From: Roseobacter sp. MED193
Lineage (GTDB): Bacteria; Pseudomonadota; Alphaproteobacteria; Rhodobacterales; Rhodobacteraceae
Reading direction: 5' to 3'
DNA length: 64,000 nt
NCBI RefSeq assembly: GCF_000152965.1
Contig: NZ_CH902583.1
Coordinates: forward strand, 2,735,892-2,799,891
Positions 8,584-19,879 of the stretch are shown here, one piece after another; within the stretch, counting starts at the first letter, position 1, and every line of letters begins with the position of its first letter. Made by a program: the position numbers and the translations under genes. The notes under the pieces were generated by a model. The model had not been told where the DNA came from. It worked only from the letters and a program-made list of their open reading frames with translations, and searched no databases.

Positions 8584-8955
8584 ATGGCTGATCTGAAAGC
8601 ACTCGCAGAAAGCATCGTGGGTCTGACCCTGCTGGAAGCACAAGAACTGAAAACCATCCTCAAAGACGAGTATGGCATCGAGCCCGCCGCTGGCGGCGCA
8701 GTCGTAATGGCAACTGGCGACGCCGGCGGCGAAGCGGCTGAAGAGAAAACCGAATTCGACGTCGTTCTGAAGAACGCCGGCGCGTCGAAAATCAACGTGA
8801 TCAAAGAAGTTCGCGGCATCACCGGTCTTGGCCTGAAAGAAGCCAAAGAGCTGGTCGAAGCCGGCGGCAAGATCAAAGAAGGCGTGTCGAAAGACGAAGC
8901 CGAAGAAGTCAAAGGCAAGCTGGAAGCAGCTGGCGCCGAAGTCGAAGTGGCCTAA
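8584..8955 (+). CDS. rplL: 50S ribosomal protein L7/L12
   Basis: 123 residues. It has an N-terminal dimerisation helix, an alanine/glycine hinge, then the globular domain '[20 protein letters not shown]' through '[20 protein letters not shown]', which recruits translational GTPases. It is separated from rplJ by 81 bp with no obvious structure and is followed by two tandem hairpins before rpoB. Confidence 0.98.
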   Translation: MADLKALAESIVGLTLLEAQELKTILKDEYGIEPAAGGAVVMATGDAGGEAAEEKTEFDVVLKNAGASKINVIKEVRGITGLGLKEAKELVEAGGKIKEGVSKDEAEEVKGKLEAAGAEVEVA

Positions 8956-9010
8956 GCCATTTTGTCTGGGGATATGGTCAGGAATACCTGACCTCTCCTT
9001 GTTAAATTCA

Positions 9011-9080
9011 GGCTGGATCCGAAGTAATTCGGGTCCAGCCGAATCTGTCTTAGCAAGGACCATTGTGAACGGTCCTTTCT
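9011..9080 (+). promoter_or_regulatory. tandem hairpins in the rplL-rpoB spacer
   Basis: Hairpin 1: GGCTGGATCC (9011-9020) with GGGTCCAGCC (9031-9040), one G-U pair. Hairpin 2: AAGGACC (9055-9061) with GGTCCTT (9071-9077), then TTCT. In E. coli this spacer holds an attenuator and an RNase III site that lower rpoBC expression relative to rplJL; hairpin 2 could be an attenuator and hairpin 1 a processing site. Confidence 0.5.
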
Positions 9081-9220
9081 CAGGCGCGGTTCATAGGATC
9101 GGGAGGCCGCCATTCGGGACGGTGGCCATGAATAGATCCGACCACGCTGTCTCGTATGGGCAAGATGCTGTGGCCCGGCAGCAGTCTTGACCGGTGAGAA
9201 CTCGAAAGGTGACATCTGAC

Positions 9221-12200
9221 ATGGCTCAAACGTTCCTTGGCCAGAAACGTCTACGTAAATACTATGGCAAAATCCGCGAAGTGCTGGATATGCCGAACCT
9301 CATTGAGGTTCAGAAATCATCATACGACCTGTTTCTCCGTTCCGGAGATTCCCCAGAGCCGCTTGACGGTGAAGGGATCAAGGGCGTCTTCCAGTCGGTC
9401 TTCCCGATCAAGGATTTCAACGAAACCTCCGTTCTGGAGTTCGTGAAATATTCCTTCGAGAAGCCTAAATACGACGTCGAAGAATGCATGCAGCGCGACA
9501 TGACCTATTCAGCACCGCTGAAGGTGACCCTGCGTTTGATCGTGTTTGATGTCGACGAGGATACCGGCGCCAAGTCGGTCAAGGACATCAAAGAGCAGGA
9601 TGTCTTCATGGGCGATATGCCTTTGATGACGCCCAATGGCACTTTTGTTGTTAATGGCACTGAGCGCGTTATTGTTAGCCAGATGCACCGTTCGCCTGGC
9701 GTGTTCTTCGATCACGACAAGGGCAAGACGCATTCCTCTGGCAAATTGTTGTTTGCCTGCCGCATTATCCCGTACCGCGGCTCCTGGCTGGACTTTGAAT
9801 TCGACGCCAAAGACATCGTCTTTGCCCGGATTGACCGTCGCCGTAAACTGCCTGTGACCACCCTGCTGTATGCGCTGGGGCTGGACCAGGAAGCGATCAT
9901 GGATGCCTATTACAACACGGTGAACTACTCGCTCGACAAGAGCCGGGGGTGGGTGACTCCTTTCTTCCCAGATCGCGTGCGTGGCACCCGTCCGACCTTT
10001 GACCTGGTGGATGCAGCTTCTGGTGAGGTCTTTGCCGAAGCGGGTAAGAAGGTTACGCCTCGTGCTGTGAAGAAAATGATCGACGAGGGCGCGATCACCA
10101 ATCTTCTGGTTCCGTTTGAAAACATCATTGGCAAGTTTGTCGCCAAGGATATCATCAACGAAGAAAACGGTGCGATCTACGTTGAGGCCGGCGACGAGCT
10201 GACAATGGAATACGACAAGGGTGGCGACATCATTGGCGGTACTGTCAAAGAGCTGATGGATGCGGGTATCACCGACATTCCTGTTCTGGACATCGACAAC
10301 GTCAATGTTGGCCCCTACATGCGCAACACCATGGCGGCAGATAAAAACATGGGCCGCGACACCGCGCTCATGGATATCTACCGTGTGATGCGCCCCGGCG
10401 AGCCTCCCACCGTCGAAGCGGCCTCGGCGCTGTTTGACACCCTGTTCTTTGACTCTGAGCGCTATGATCTCTCGGCCGTTGGTCGGGTGAAAATGAACAT
10501 GCGTCTGGCTCTGGATGCCGAGGATACTCAGCGCACCCTGCGCAAGGAAGACATTGTCTCCTGTATCAAGGCGCTGGTGGATCTGCGTGACGGCCGTGGT
10601 GGCATCGATGATATCGACCACCTGGGCAACCGTCGTGTGCGTTCCGTTGGTGAATTGATGGAAAACCAGTACCGCGTTGGTCTGTTGCGCATGGAGCGCG
10701 CGATCAAAGAGCGGATGTCTTCTGTCGAGATCGACACTGTGATGCCACAGGATCTGATCAATGCAAAACCAGCCGCGGCTGCGGTACGTGAATTCTTTGG
10801 CTCCTCGCAGCTGTCGCAGTTCATGGACCAAACCAACCCGCTGTCGGAAGTCACCCACAAACGCCGTCTCTCGGCGCTTGGGCCTGGCGGTCTGACCCGT
10901 GAGCGTGCCGGTTTTGAAGTGCGAGATGTTCACCCGACCCACTATGGCCGGATGTGTCCCATTGAAACGCCGGAAGGCCCGAACATTGGTCTGATCAACT
11001 CTCTGGCGACCTTTGCACGTGTGAACAAGTATGGCTTCATCGAAACGCCCTACCGCGTTGTGAACGAGGGTCAGGTCACTGACGAAGTTCACTACATGTC
11101 GGCGACCGAAGAAATGCGCCACACGGTGGCACAGGCCAACGCCTCGCTGGATGAAAACGGCAAGTTTACCAATGATCTGGTCTCGACCCGTCAGTCCGGT
11201 GACTACACGCTGGCGCCCAGCGAAAGCGTTGATCTGATCGACGTTTCCCCCAAGCAGCTGGTCTCGGTTGCGGCTTCGCTTATTCCGTTCCTGGAAAATG
11301 ACGATGCGAACCGAGCCTTGATGGGTTCGAACATGCAACGTCAGGCGGTTCCACTTCTGCGTGCCGAGGCGCCATTGGTTGGCACCGGTATCGAAGAAGT
11401 TGTGGCTCGTGACTCTGGTGCGGCGATCATGGCGAAACGTGGCGGTGTCATCGACCAGGTCGATGCCCAGCGTATCGTTATTCGTGCCACCTCTGACCTC
11501 GAACTGGGTGACGCAGGCGTAGACATCTACCGCATGCGCAAATTCCAGCGTTCGAACCAGAACACCTGCATCAACCAGCGTCCGCTGGTGCGTGTTGGTC
11601 AGGAAGTCCGCAAGGGCGAAGTGATTGCCGATGGCCCCTCCACCGATATCGGTGAACTGGCTCTGGGTAAGAACGTCGTCGTGGCCTTCATGCCCTGGAA
11701 TGGCTACAACTACGAAGACTCCATTCTGATCTCCGAGCGTATTGCCCGTGACGATGTCTTTACTTCGATCCATATTGAAGAATTCGAAGTCGCCGCCCGT
11801 GATACCAAGCTGGGCCCAGAAGAAATCACCCGTGATATCCCTAACGTTGGTGAAGAAGCGCTGCGCAACCTCGACGAGGCAGGCATCGTTTACATCGGCG
11901 CGGATGTTGAGCCCGGTGATATCCTTGTGGGTAAGATCACACCAAAGGGCGAAAGCCCAATGACGCCAGAAGAAAAACTGCTGCGCGCCATCTTTGGTGA
12001 AAAAGCCTCGGATGTTCGTGACACCTCCCTGCGGGTGAAGCCTGGTGACTACGGCACAATCGTCGAAGTCCGCGTCTTCAACCGCCATGGCGTTGAAAAA
12101 GACGAACGTGCGTTGCAGATCGAACGGGAAGAGGTCGAACGTCTGGCCCGTGACCGCGACGATGAGCTCGCGATCCTGGACCGCAACATCTACGCCCGCC

Positions 12201-13357
12201 TGCGCAGCATGCTCTTGGGTAAAACCGCCGTCAAAGGCCCCAAAGGTATCCGTACCGGTGCTGCCATCGACGAAGATGCCCTGTCGCAGCTGAGCCGTGG
12301 CCAGTGGTGGATGATCGCTCTGGAAGAAGAGCAGGACGCCAAGGTTGTTGAGGCCCTGAACGAGCAGTACGAAGCGCAGAAACGCGCGCTGGACGCCCGT
12401 TTTGAAGACAAGGTCGAAAAAGTCCGCCGTGGTGACGATCTGCCACCCGGTGTGATGAAGATGGTCAAAGTCTTTATCGCCGTGAAGCGTAAGCTTCAGC
12501 CTGGTGATAAAATGGCTGGTCGTCACGGCAACAAAGGTGTGATTTCGAAAGTGGTTCCCATGGAGGACATGCCGTTCCTTCAGGATGGTACCCCTGTCGA
12601 TTTCTGTCTGAACCCGCTCGGCGTTCCGTCGCGTATGAACGTTGGTCAGATTCTTGAAACGCATATGGGCTGGGCCGCACGCGGTCTGGGCATCCAGGTG
12701 GATGACGCGTTGCAGGAATTCCGTCGCTCTGGCGATCTGACCCCTGTTCGCGACGCGATGAAACATGCCTATGGCGAAAACGTTTATGAAGAAGGTCTGG
12801 CGGATATGTCCGAAGACGATCTTCTTGAGGCGGCAGGCAATGTGACCCGCGGTGTGCCGATTGCAACACCCGTCTTTGATGGTGCCAAAGAGGCAGACGT
12901 AAACGATGCGCTGGTGCGCGCCGGTTTCGACACCTCTGGTCAGTCGGTTCTTTATGATGGTCGTACCGGTGAGCAATTTGCCCGCCCCGTGACCGTCGGC
13001 ATCAAGTACCTGCTGAAGCTGCATCACCTGGTTGACGACAAAATCCACGCCCGTTCCACTGGCCCATACTCGCTGGTTACCCAGCAGCCATTGGGTGGTA
13101 AGGCGCAGTTTGGTGGTCAGCGTTTCGGGGAAATGGAAGTCTGGGCTCTCGAAGCTTATGGCGCTGCATACACCCTGCAGGAAATGCTCACCGTCAAATC
13201 GGATGACGTTGCTGGTCGGACCAAGGTCTATGAATCGATCGTCAAGGGCGAGGACAACTTTGAAGCGGGCGTACCTGAAAGCTTCAACGTTCTGGTCAAA
13301 GAAGTCCGTGGCCTCGGCCTGAACATGGAACTCCTGGATGCGGAGGAAGAGGAGTAA
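9221..13357 (+). CDS. rpoB: RNA polymerase beta subunit
   Basis: 1378 residues. The start at 9221 gives '[17 protein letters not shown]', the usual alphaproteobacterial N-terminus, with AAAGGTGAC upstream; an in-frame ATG at 9194 is less likely. The rifampicin-binding segment reads '[20 protein letters not shown]' then '[11 protein letters not shown]', as in sensitive alphaproteobacteria, so no resistance mutation is evident. '[17 protein letters not shown]' and '[12 protein letters not shown]' are active-site motifs. The C-terminal '[20 protein letters not shown]' pairs with beta prime. rpoC follows after 55 bp. Confidence 0.99.
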   Translation: MAQTFLGQKRLRKYYGKIREVLDMPNLIEVQKSSYDLFLRSGDSPEPLDGEGIKGVFQSVFPIKDFNETSVLEFVKYSFEKPKYDVEECMQRDMTYSAPLKVTLRLIVFDVDEDTGAKSVKDIKEQDVFMGDMPLMTPNGTFVVNGTERVIVSQMHRSPGVFFDHDKGKTHSSGKLLFACRIIPYRGSWLDFEFDAKDIVFARIDRRRKLPVTTLLYALGLDQEAIMDAYYNTVNYSLDKSRGWVTPFFPDRVRGTRPTFDLVDAASGEVFAEAGKKVTPRAVKKMIDEGAITNLLVPFENIIGKFVAKDIINEENGAIYVEAGDELTMEYDKGGDIIGGTVKELMDAGITDIPVLDIDNVNVGPYMRNTMAADKNMGRDTALMDIYRVMRPGEPPTVEAASALFDTLFFDSERYDLSAVGRVKMNMRLALDAEDTQRTLRKEDIVSCIKALVDLRDGRGGIDDIDHLGNRRVRSVGELMENQYRVGLLRMERAIKERMSSVEIDTVMPQDLINAKPAAAAVREFFGSSQLSQFMDQTNPLSEVTHKRRLSALGPGGLTRERAGFEVRDVHPTHYGRMCPIETPEGPNIGLINSLATFARVNKYGFIETPYRVVNEGQVTDEVHYMSATEEMRHTVAQANASLDENGKFTNDLVSTRQSGDYTLAPSESVDLIDVSPKQLVSVAASLIPFLENDDANRALMGSNMQRQAVPLLRAEAPLVGTGIEEVVARDSGAAIMAKRGGVIDQVDAQRIVIRATSDLELGDAGVDIYRMRKFQRSNQNTCINQRPLVRVGQEVRKGEVIADGPSTDIGELALGKNVVVAFMPWNGYNYEDSILISERIARDDVFTSIHIEEFEVAARDTKLGPEEITRDIPNVGEEALRNLDEAGIVYIGADVEPGDILVGKITPKGESPMTPEEKLLRAIFGEKASDVRDTSLRVKPGDYGTIVEVRVFNRHGVEKDERALQIEREEVERLARDRDDELAILDRNIYARLRSMLLGKTAVKGPKGIRTGAAIDEDALSQLSRGQWWMIALEEEQDAKVVEALNEQYEAQKRALDARFEDKVEKVRRGDDLPPGVMKMVKVFIAVKRKLQPGDKMAGRHGNKGVISKVVPMEDMPFLQDGTPVDFCLNPLGVPSRMNVGQILETHMGWAARGLGIQVDDALQEFRRSGDLTPVRDAMKHAYGENVYEEGLADMSEDDLLEAAGNVTRGVPIATPVFDGAKEADVNDALVRAGFDTSGQSVLYDGRTGEQFARPVTVGIKYLLKLHHLVDDKIHARSTGPYSLVTQQPLGGKAQFGGQRFGEMEVWALEAYGAAYTLQEMLTVKSDDVAGRTKVYESIVKGEDNFEAGVPESFNVLVKEVRGLGLNMELLDAEEEE

Positions 13358-13412
13358 GGGCGCCCGCCCTTATTTCTCCTCCACCCTTCCGCACAAATTT
13401 GAGGAAACACAA

Positions 13413-16400
13413 ATGAACCAGGAAATCACCAACAACCCGTTCAACCCGCTGACGCCCACCAAGGTCTTTGATGAAATCAAAGTCTCGCTGGCGTCGCCCG
13501 AACGGATCCTGTCTTGGTCCTATGGCGAAATCAAAAAGCCAGAAACCATCAACTACCGGACCTTCAAGCCAGAGCGCGACGGTCTGTTCTGTGCCCGTAT
13601 CTTTGGCCCGATCAAAGACTACGAATGCCTCTGTGGTAAATATAAGCGCATGAAGTATCGCGGCGTTGTCTGCGAGAAATGTGGTGTTGAAGTTACCCTG
13701 CAAAAAGTGCGCCGCGAGCGCATGGGCCATATCGAACTGGCAGCCCCAGTTGCGCATATCTGGTTCCTCAAGTCGCTGCCATCGCGCATCGGCCTGATGC
13801 TGGACATGACCCTGCGCGATCTGGAACGGGTTCTGTACTTTGAAAACTACGTCGTTATCGAGCCTGGTCTGACCGATCTGACCTATGGCCAGATGATGAC
13901 CGAAGAAGAGTATATGGACGCTCAGGATGCCTATGGCATGGATGCTTTCACCGCCAATATCGGTGCTGAAGCGATCCGCGAAATGCTGGCGGCCATCGAT
14001 CTGGATTCCGAGGCAGAGCACCTGCGCGCTGAACTGGCTGAGGCCACCGGCGAGCTGAAGCCCAAGAAGATCATCAAGCGTCTGAAAGTTGTGGAATCCT
14101 TCCTGGAATCCGGCAACCGCCCAGAGTGGATGATCATGACCGTGATCCCGGTTATCCCGCCAGAACTGCGCCCGCTGGTGCCGCTGGATGGGGGCCGCTT
14201 TGCGACGTCTGATCTTAACGATCTCTATCGTCGTGTGATCAACCGGAACAACCGTCTTAAGCGTCTGATTGAGCTGCGCGCGCCTGACATCATCGTCCGC
14301 AACGAAAAGCGGATGCTGCAGGAGTCTGTGGATGCCCTGTTCGACAACGGCCGTCGTGGTCGTGTCATCACTGGTGCCAACAAGCGTCCGCTGAAGTCGC
14401 TCAGCGATATGCTGAAGGGTAAGCAGGGTCGCTTCCGCCAGAACCTTTTGGGGAAACGCGTCGACTTCTCGGGTCGTTCGGTCATTGTGACCGGCCCTGA
14501 GCTGAAGCTGCATCAATGTGGTTTGCCCAAGAAGATGGCGCTCGAGCTGTTCAAGCCCTTCATCTATTCGCGTCTGGAGGCCAAAGGTCTTTCCTCCACC
14601 GTGAAGCAGGCGAAGAAGCTGGTGGAAAAAGAGCGTCCAGAAGTCTGGGATATCCTGGATGAAGTCATCCGCGAACACCCTGTCATGCTGAACCGGGCGC
14701 CGACGCTGCACCGTCTTGGCATTCAAGCGTTTGAACCCACGCTGATCGAAGGCAAGGCGATCCAGCTGCATCCGCTGGTTTGCTCGGCCTTTAACGCTGA
14801 CTTTGACGGCGACCAGATGGCTGTTCACGTGCCGCTGAGCCTTGAGGCCCAGCTGGAAGCCCGTGTTCTGATGATGTCGACCAACAACGTTCTGTCGCCT
14901 GCAAACGGCGCACCAATCATCGTTCCCTCGCAGGATATGATCTTGGGTCTCTACTATGTGACCCTGGACCGCGAAGGCATGAAAGGTGAAGGCAAGGTCT
15001 TCGGTACCATCGAAGAAGTGCAGCATGCTCTGGACGCCGGTGAAGTTCACCTGCATTCTCGCGTGACTGCGCGGATCACCCAGATCGACGACGAAGGCAA
15101 CGAGGTGCTGCAGCGCTTTGAAACCACGCCAGGTCGCGTCATGCTGGGCGCGCTGCTTCCAAAGAACGCCAAGGCTCCCTTTGAACTGGTGAACCGTCTT
15201 CTGCGGAAGAAGGAAGTTCAGCAGGTCATCGATACTGTTTACCGGTATTGCGGTCAGAAAGAGTCGGTTATCTTCTGTGATCAGATCATGACCATGGGCT
15301 TCAAAGAAGCCTTCAAGGCAGGTATCTCGTTCGGCAAGGACGATATGGTTGTCCCCGATACCAAATGGCCCATCGTCAACGAAACCCGTGACCTGGTGAA
15401 GGACTTTGAACAGCAGTACATGGACGGCCTGATTACTCAGGGTGAAAAGTACAACAAAGTTGTCGATGCCTGGTCCAAGTGTAACGATCGCGTCACAGAC
15501 GCCATGATGACCACGATTTCGACCTCCAAGCGTCATGAGAATGGCTCTGAAGCGGAACCGAACTCGGTCTATATGATGGCGCACTCCGGTGCCCGTGGGT
15601 CGGTAACGCAGATGAAACAGCTGGGCGGGATGCGTGGCCTGATGGCCAAGCCAAACGGCGACATCATCGAGACACCGATCATCTCGAACTTTAAGGAAGG
15701 CCTGTCGGTTCTGGAGTACTTCAACTCCACCCACGGCGCCCGTAAAGGTCTGTCGGACACGGCTCTGAAAACCGCGAACTCTGGTTACCTGACCCGCCGT
15801 CTGGTTGACGTCGCACAGGACTGCATCGTGCGCGATCGCGACTGTGGCACTGAAAACTCGATCACGGCTTCTGCCGCCGTCAATGACGGTGAAGTGGTTG
15901 CCAGCTTGGGTGAGCGTATTCTGGGTCGTGTCGCCGCCGAGGATGTCGAACGCCCCGGCACCGATGAGATCCTGGCAAGCGCTGGTCAGCTGATTGATGA
16001 ACGTCTGTCCGACACCATCGAAGAAGCTGGTGTTCAGACCATGCGCATTCGTTCGCCGCTGACCTGTGAGGCCGAAGAAGGCGTCTGCGCCATGTGCTAC
16101 GGTCGTGACCTCGCACGTGGTACCATGGTCAACACCGGCGAGGCTGTCGGCATCATCGCCGCGCAGTCGATTGGTGAGCCTGGTACACAGCTGACGATGC
16201 GGACCTTCCACATCGGCGGCGTTGCTCAGGGTGGTCAGCAGTCCTTCCAGGAAGCCAGCCATGAAGGTAAGATCGTCTTTGAAAACGAAAACACTCTGAA
16301 GAACTCCGATGGAGATGTTCTGATTGTTGGTCGTAACATGAAGATGATCATCCAGGATGAACACGGTGAGGAACGTGCCAGCCACAAGCTGAGCTATGGT

Positions 16401-17654
16401 TCTAAACTCTTCGTCAAGGCAGGTCAGCAGATTGCTCGTGGCGACAAGCTGTTTGAATGGGATCCCTATACTCTGCCAATCATCGCCGAAAAATCTGGTA
16501 CGACCAAATATGTCGATCTGGTTTCGGGCATCGCCGTGCGCGATGAAACCGATGAGGCAACCGGTATGACCCAGAAGATCGTGATCGACTGGCGCGCCGC
16601 CCCCAAAGGCAGTGAGCTCAAGCCTGAGATCATTCTGGTGGACACCAATGGCGAGCCTATGCGTCTCGACAATGGCAACCCCGTGACCTACCCGATGTCT
16701 GTGGATGCGGTCCTGTCTGTTGAGGATAACGAAACAGTGCAGGCCGGTGACGTTGTTGCGCGTATCCCGCGTGAAGGCGCCAAGACCAAGGACATTACCG
16801 GTGGTCTGCCACGGGTTGCGGAACTGTTCGAAGCCCGTCGTCCCAAAGATCACGCCATCATCGCAGAGCTCGATGGGTATGTGCGCTTTGGCCGGGACTA
16901 CAAGAACAAGCGTCGCATCGCCATTGATCCTGCGGATGAGTCGCTGGATGCCGTCGAATACATGGTGCCCAAGGGTAAGCACATTCCTGTTGCGGAAGGT
17001 GATTTTGTCCAGAAGGGTGACTACATCATGGACGGCAACCCAGCGCCGCATGACATCCTGGGCATCATGGGTGTCGAGGCCCTGGCGAACTACATGATCG
17101 ACGAAGTGCAGGACGTTTACCGCCTGCAGGGTGTGAAGATCAACGATAAGCACATCGAAGTCATCGTGCGTCAGATGCTGCAGAAGTGGGAGATCTCGGA
17201 CTCGGGTGAAACCACGCTGCTCAAAGGCGAACATGTGGACAAAGCTGAGTTCATCGCAGCCAATGAAAAGGCCCTGTCGCGCAACAAACGTCCTGCCAAG
17301 GGCGCGCCGATCCTGCTTGGGATCACCAAGGCATCCTTGCAGACACGTTCCTTTATCTCGGCGGCCTCCTTCCAGGAGACTACTCGCGTTCTGACCGAAG
17401 CTTCGGTTCAGGGTAAGAAGGACAAACTGGTTGGTCTGAAAGAGAACGTCATCGTTGGCCGCCTGATCCCAGCCGGGACCGGTGGGGCAACCCAGCGCGT
17501 GCGTTCGATTGCTCAGGGTCGCGACAATGTTGTGCTTGAGGCCCGTCGTGAAGAAGCCGAAGCCGCCGCCGCATTGGCAGCGCCTGTGGCCGAAGACGAT
17601 CTGGCAGCAGAGACTTTCGATAATCTGGTTGACACACCTGAAAGCCGCGATTGA
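13413..17654 (+). CDS. rpoC: RNA polymerase beta prime subunit
   Basis: 1413 residues. The zinc-binding N-terminus has '[20 protein letters not shown]', the catalytic Mg-binding loop is '[12 protein letters not shown]', and the bridge-helix/trigger-loop region includes '[20 protein letters not shown]'. The second zinc site '[19 protein letters not shown]'-type cysteines follow near residue 890. The start at 13413 (GAGGAAACACAAATG) is preferred over an ATG at 13338 that lies inside rpoB. An intrinsic terminator closes the operon at 17692-17725. Confidence 0.99.
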   Translation: MNQEITNNPFNPLTPTKVFDEIKVSLASPERILSWSYGEIKKPETINYRTFKPERDGLFCARIFGPIKDYECLCGKYKRMKYRGVVCEKCGVEVTLQKVRRERMGHIELAAPVAHIWFLKSLPSRIGLMLDMTLRDLERVLYFENYVVIEPGLTDLTYGQMMTEEEYMDAQDAYGMDAFTANIGAEAIREMLAAIDLDSEAEHLRAELAEATGELKPKKIIKRLKVVESFLESGNRPEWMIMTVIPVIPPELRPLVPLDGGRFATSDLNDLYRRVINRNNRLKRLIELRAPDIIVRNEKRMLQESVDALFDNGRRGRVITGANKRPLKSLSDMLKGKQGRFRQNLLGKRVDFSGRSVIVTGPELKLHQCGLPKKMALELFKPFIYSRLEAKGLSSTVKQAKKLVEKERPEVWDILDEVIREHPVMLNRAPTLHRLGIQAFEPTLIEGKAIQLHPLVCSAFNADFDGDQMAVHVPLSLEAQLEARVLMMSTNNVLSPANGAPIIVPSQDMILGLYYVTLDREGMKGEGKVFGTIEEVQHALDAGEVHLHSRVTARITQIDDEGNEVLQRFETTPGRVMLGALLPKNAKAPFELVNRLLRKKEVQQVIDTVYRYCGQKESVIFCDQIMTMGFKEAFKAGISFGKDDMVVPDTKWPIVNETRDLVKDFEQQYMDGLITQGEKYNKVVDAWSKCNDRVTDAMMTTISTSKRHENGSEAEPNSVYMMAHSGARGSVTQMKQLGGMRGLMAKPNGDIIETPIISNFKEGLSVLEYFNSTHGARKGLSDTALKTANSGYLTRRLVDVAQDCIVRDRDCGTENSITASAAVNDGEVVASLGERILGRVAAEDVERPGTDEILASAGQLIDERLSDTIEEAGVQTMRIRSPLTCEAEEGVCAMCYGRDLARGTMVNTGEAVGIIAAQSIGEPGTQLTMRTFHIGGVAQGGQQSFQEASHEGKIVFENENTLKNSDGDVLIVGRNMKMIIQDEHGEERASHKLSYGSKLFVKAGQQIARGDKLFEWDPYTLPIIAEKSGTTKYVDLVSGIAVRDETDEATGMTQKIVIDWRAAPKGSELKPEIILVDTNGEPMRLDNGNPVTYPMSVDAVLSVEDNETVQAGDVVARIPREGAKTKDITGGLPRVAELFEARRPKDHAIIAELDGYVRFGRDYKNKRRIAIDPADESLDAVEYMVPKGKHIPVAEGDFVQKGDYIMDGNPAPHDILGIMGVEALANYMIDEVQDVYRLQGVKINDKHIEVIVRQMLQKWEISDSGETTLLKGEHVDKAEFIAANEKALSRNKRPAKGAPILLGITKASLQTRSFISAASFQETTRVLTEASVQGKKDKLVGLKENVIVGRLIPAGTGGATQRVRSIAQGRDNVVLEARREEAEAAAALAAPVAEDDLAAETFDNLVDTPESRD

Positions 17655-17691
17655 TTTCAGCTGCCCTTGGGCTCTGACCAATAAGATTGAG

Positions 17692-17725
17692 AACCCCCGT
17701 GCTTTGGTCACGGGGGTTTCTTTTT
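17692..17725 (+). terminator. intrinsic terminator after rpoC
   Basis: Perfect 10-bp stem AACCCCCGTG (17692-17701) with CACGGGGGTT (17709-17718), then TTCTTTTT. Confidence 0.9.
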
Positions 17726-17804
17726 GTGCTGGGGGCGGCCTTAGGCTATCTAAGCTTTCGGTGGCCGCGGTTTGCAGTTGTGTTTTGCCCGGCCATAGGC
17801 AGGG

Positions 17805-17829
17805 TGAAGTGGTCCTGCTTTTTAGGACA
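17805..17829. repeat. IS3-element terminal inverted repeat, left
   Basis: The outer 11 bases TGAAGTGGTCC are identical to the opposite end, and the inner part ends AGGACA versus CGGACA at the other end. Confidence 0.9.
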
Positions 17830-17865
17830 GGTTTGCGGCTTGGCTAAGATGCATCTGGTTTATGT

Positions 17866-18720
17866 TCATGCCGCTTTTCGTGTTTCACTTTGTTCGAAGT
17901 ATGCCGCGTCTGGCGTGCGCTTGTCGAGGGCGGTGTGAGGCCGCTCTGCGTTGTAAAAGCCGATCCAGTCGTCGATGATCCTTTTGGCTTGAAAGCCGTT
18001 GGTGATCTCGTGCAGATACACTGCCTCCTGCTTCAGGGATCGCCAGAGCCGCTCGATGAAGATGTTGTCCAGATAGCGGCCCCGCCCATCCATAGAGATT
18101 TTGATATCGGCCTTCGTCAGCGTCTTGATCCAATCCGCGCCCGTGTATTGGCTACCCTGATCCGTATTCATGATCTCGGGCTTGCCATATTTGGCGATGG
18201 CTTCGTCCAGTGCTTCAACGCAAAAGCTGGCATCCAACGTATTTGACAGCCGCCAGGACAGCACTTTGCGTGTTGCCCAATCCATGATTGCCACCAGATA
18301 CAGGAACCCGTTCTTCACTGGAATGTAGGTAATGTCGCTGCACCAAACATGGTTGGGCCGCGTAATCGACAGCTTTCTCAATAAGTATGGCCAGATCTTA
18401 TGCTGCGGGTGCTTCTTGCTGGTGTTCGGCCCTTTGTAGATGGCCTGCAGCCCCATGATGCCCATCAGGCGACGCACGCGATGCCGTCCTGCCGAGAACC
18501 CTGATTGGGGCAGATACGCCGCGATCTGGCGGCTGCCGAAGAACGGATACTTCGTAAATATCCGGTCAATCTCATGCATCAGATCAATCGTCGCCTGATC
18601 AAAGCCAACAGGCGTGTAATAGATTGAGGAACGGCTGATCTTGAGCAGCTTACACTGGCGCGTCAGGCTAAGGTCGGTGTTGTCCTTGCGGATCATCTCG
18701 CGGCGTTCAGACAGGCTCAT
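17866..18720 (-). CDS. IS3-family transposase OrfB (DDE integrase domain)
   Basis: 284 residues. An HTH_21-like segment ('YPFFGSRQIAAYLPQSGFSA', then 'RVRRLMGIMGLQAIY') precedes an rve-type integrase core. The catalytic DDE triad is in 'VWCSDITYIPV', 'IMNTDQGSQYTG' and 'NIFIERLWRSLKQE', and the C-terminus has 'FYNAERPHTALDKRTP'. The ATG overlaps the orfA stop by four bases. The frame stays open upstream through the slippery site, consistent with production as an OrfAB fusion by -1 frameshifting. It catalyses cut-out/copy-out transposition of the element. Confidence 0.95.
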   Translation of the reverse strand: MSLSERREMIRKDNTDLSLTRQCKLLKISRSSIYYTPVGFDQATIDLMHEIDRIFTKYPFFGSRQIAAYLPQSGFSAGRHRVRRLMGIMGLQAIYKGPNTSKKHPQHKIWPYLLRKLSITRPNHVWCSDITYIPVKNGFLYLVAIMDWATRKVLSWRLSNTLDASFCVEALDEAIAKYGKPEIMNTDQGSQYTGADWIKTLTKADIKISMDGRGRYLDNIFIERLWRSLKQEAVYLHEITNGFQAKRIIDDWIGFYNAERPHTALDKRTPDAAYFEQSETRKAA

Positions 18721-18995
18721 CGCTTCAGCCCTTGTGACAAAAAATCATTTTCCACCGCCAGCTGACCAATCTTGGCATGAAGCTCTTTGATTTCGCCGTC
18801 TTTGTTCTCAGCCTTTTTGACCTTGTCCGAGAAAACGTTGACCATGCCATCAATCGCCTGCCGTTTCCACGTGCTCACCTGCGTAGGGTGCAGCTGGCGC
18901 TTCGATGCAATCTCCTGCACCGTCTTGTCACCGCGCAATGCTTCAAGGGCCACAGTCGCTTTAAACTTGTCTGAAAAATTCCGTCGCTTTGTCAT
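18717..18995 (-). CDS. IS3-family OrfA (HTH DNA-binding protein)
   Basis: 92 residues from the ATG at 18995 ('MTKRRNFSDKFKATVALEAL'); an ATG at 19007 would add four residues. The HTH_Tnp_1 domain ('RGDKTVQEIASKRQLHPTQV', 'STWKRQAIDG') is followed by a leucine-zipper-like coiled coil ('EIKELHAKIGQLAVENDFL'). It binds the element ends and supplies the N-terminal half of OrfAB. An 8-bp inverted repeat (TGTATCCA/TGGATACA, 18999-19025) straddles its start region and may be an internal operator. Confidence 0.9.
   Translation of the reverse strand: MTKRRNFSDKFKATVALEALRGDKTVQEIASKRQLHPTQVSTWKRQAIDGMVNVFSDKVKKAENKDGEIKELHAKIGQLAVENDFLSQGLKR
18738..18744 (-). other. predicted -1 ribosomal frameshift site of the IS element
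   Basis: On the minus strand the heptamer is T TTT TTG, phased with orfA (codons gat ttt ttg). Slipping back one base puts the ribosome in the orfB frame with no stop before the orfB ATG. It lies about 20 bases before the orfA stop. Confidence 0.6.
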
Positions 18996-19036
18996 TCTTG
19001 TATCCATTCAATCGGGTTGGATACATCTTAGCACGC

Positions 19037-19061
19037 TGTCCGAATTTGCCGGACCACTTCA
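19037..19061. repeat. IS3-element terminal inverted repeat, right
   Basis: Complement of the left end, followed directly by the GGG target duplication and then the ribosome binding site of the next gene. Confidence 0.9.
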
Positions 19062-19070
19062 GGGGGACGA

Positions 19071-19877
19071 ATGACGCAGAACATGAATATGGTGGGGCTG
19101 GTGCGCTTTTCGGTTCTGACGCCAACCTATTACTCTGAACGGTTTTCTGACCTGAAACAGACGGCCAAGCATCTGTTCGCCCCAGACCGGATGGAGCTGC
19201 GATTTAGTGTTTTTGAAAACTTGTGCCTGCCGTCGCTGGCACGGCAAACGGATAGAAACTTTGATCTGGTGGTCTTAGCCGCCAAGGCAATGCCTGAGAT
19301 CTACCTTAACCGGCTGCGGGATTTGTTGGCGCCCTACGACAATATGCACCTGCGTCCCGTAGGCACCCGCAATCACTATCGCCTGTTGAAACAGGGCTAT
19401 GACTCTGTACCGTCAAATGACGCGAGCCATCGCATTTTGTTTCGGTTGGATGATGACGATGCGGTGGACCTGGATTTCATTCGCCGCACCCGCGCGCTGG
19501 CAGAGAGCCTGCTGCCGCTGCATCCCGCCGACACCTCTTTTGTGATCGCTCACAACAGAGGCTTTTATTTGCGGGCTACGCCGGATGGGCCAGAGGTCTT
19601 TGATGCGATCGAACAAGCGCCGCTATCGGCGGGAACGATCCTAGTTACGCCTGTGGATAGTGGCGCGAACCCCTACAAATTCAATCACCGGAAATTAGCG
19701 CGTCATTTCAATCTCTATTCCGATATGCAGGTGCCGGCCTATATTCGCACAATCCATGGCGACAATAAGTCAGAGCCAGCGCATACCGGGATCACCCGGC
19801 GCATGGAACCTGCCGAGATGGATGCCTGTTTAAAAGCCCATTTTGGACAGAGCCTAGACGCGCTAAGGGCGCTTTGA
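19071..19877 (+). CDS. putative rhamnosyltransferase (glycosyltransferase)
   Basis: 268 residues. 'RFSVLTPTYYSERF' opens the domain, and 'ILFRLDDDDAVDLDFI' contains a DDDD run typical of the putative rhamnosyl transferase family (PF11316), presumably the metal/nucleotide-sugar site. ATGs at 19071, 19083 and 19089 are possible starts; GGGGGACGA before the first supports it. The IS element ends only nine bases upstream, so the native promoter has been displaced and expression now depends on read-through or on the element. A second paralogue lies at 20743-21552. The acceptor is probably a surface polysaccharide. Confidence 0.8.
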   Translation: MTQNMNMVGLVRFSVLTPTYYSERFSDLKQTAKHLFAPDRMELRFSVFENLCLPSLARQTDRNFDLVVLAAKAMPEIYLNRLRDLLAPYDNMHLRPVGTRNHYRLLKQGYDSVPSNDASHRILFRLDDDDAVDLDFIRRTRALAESLLPLHPADTSFVIAHNRGFYLRATPDGPEVFDAIEQAPLSAGTILVTPVDSGANPYKFNHRKLARHFNLYSDMQVPAYIRTIHGDNKSEPAHTGITRRMEPAEMDACLKAHFGQSLDALRAL

Positions 19878-19879
19878 GG

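Larger units (their letters stand above)
17805..19061 (-). mobile_element. complete IS3-family insertion sequence, 1257 bp
   Basis: Both ends are visible. The 25-bp terminal inverted repeats (17805-17829 and 19037-19061) begin with an identical TGAAGTGGTCC and match at about 20 of 25 positions. A 3-bp GGG duplication flanks the element (17802-17804 and 19062-19064). It carries two minus-strand genes, orfA and orfB, overlapping ATGA-fashion with a slippery heptamer, the usual IS3 design. Both genes are open, so the copy is probably functional. It sits between the rpoC terminator and the start codon of a putative rhamnosyltransferase. Confidence 0.92.

Noticed and set aside
10760-10900. Rifampicin-resistance changes in rpoB
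   Set aside because: The cluster I region matches the sensitive alphaproteobacterial sequence; QTNPLS is normal for this class.
13296-17711. Very long antisense reading frame opposite rpoC
   Set aside because: It mirrors the codon bias of rpoC, is rich in His, Gln and Asn, has no domain and no ribosome binding site. Similar antisense frames opposite rpoB (9509-13048), fusA and tuf were rejected too.
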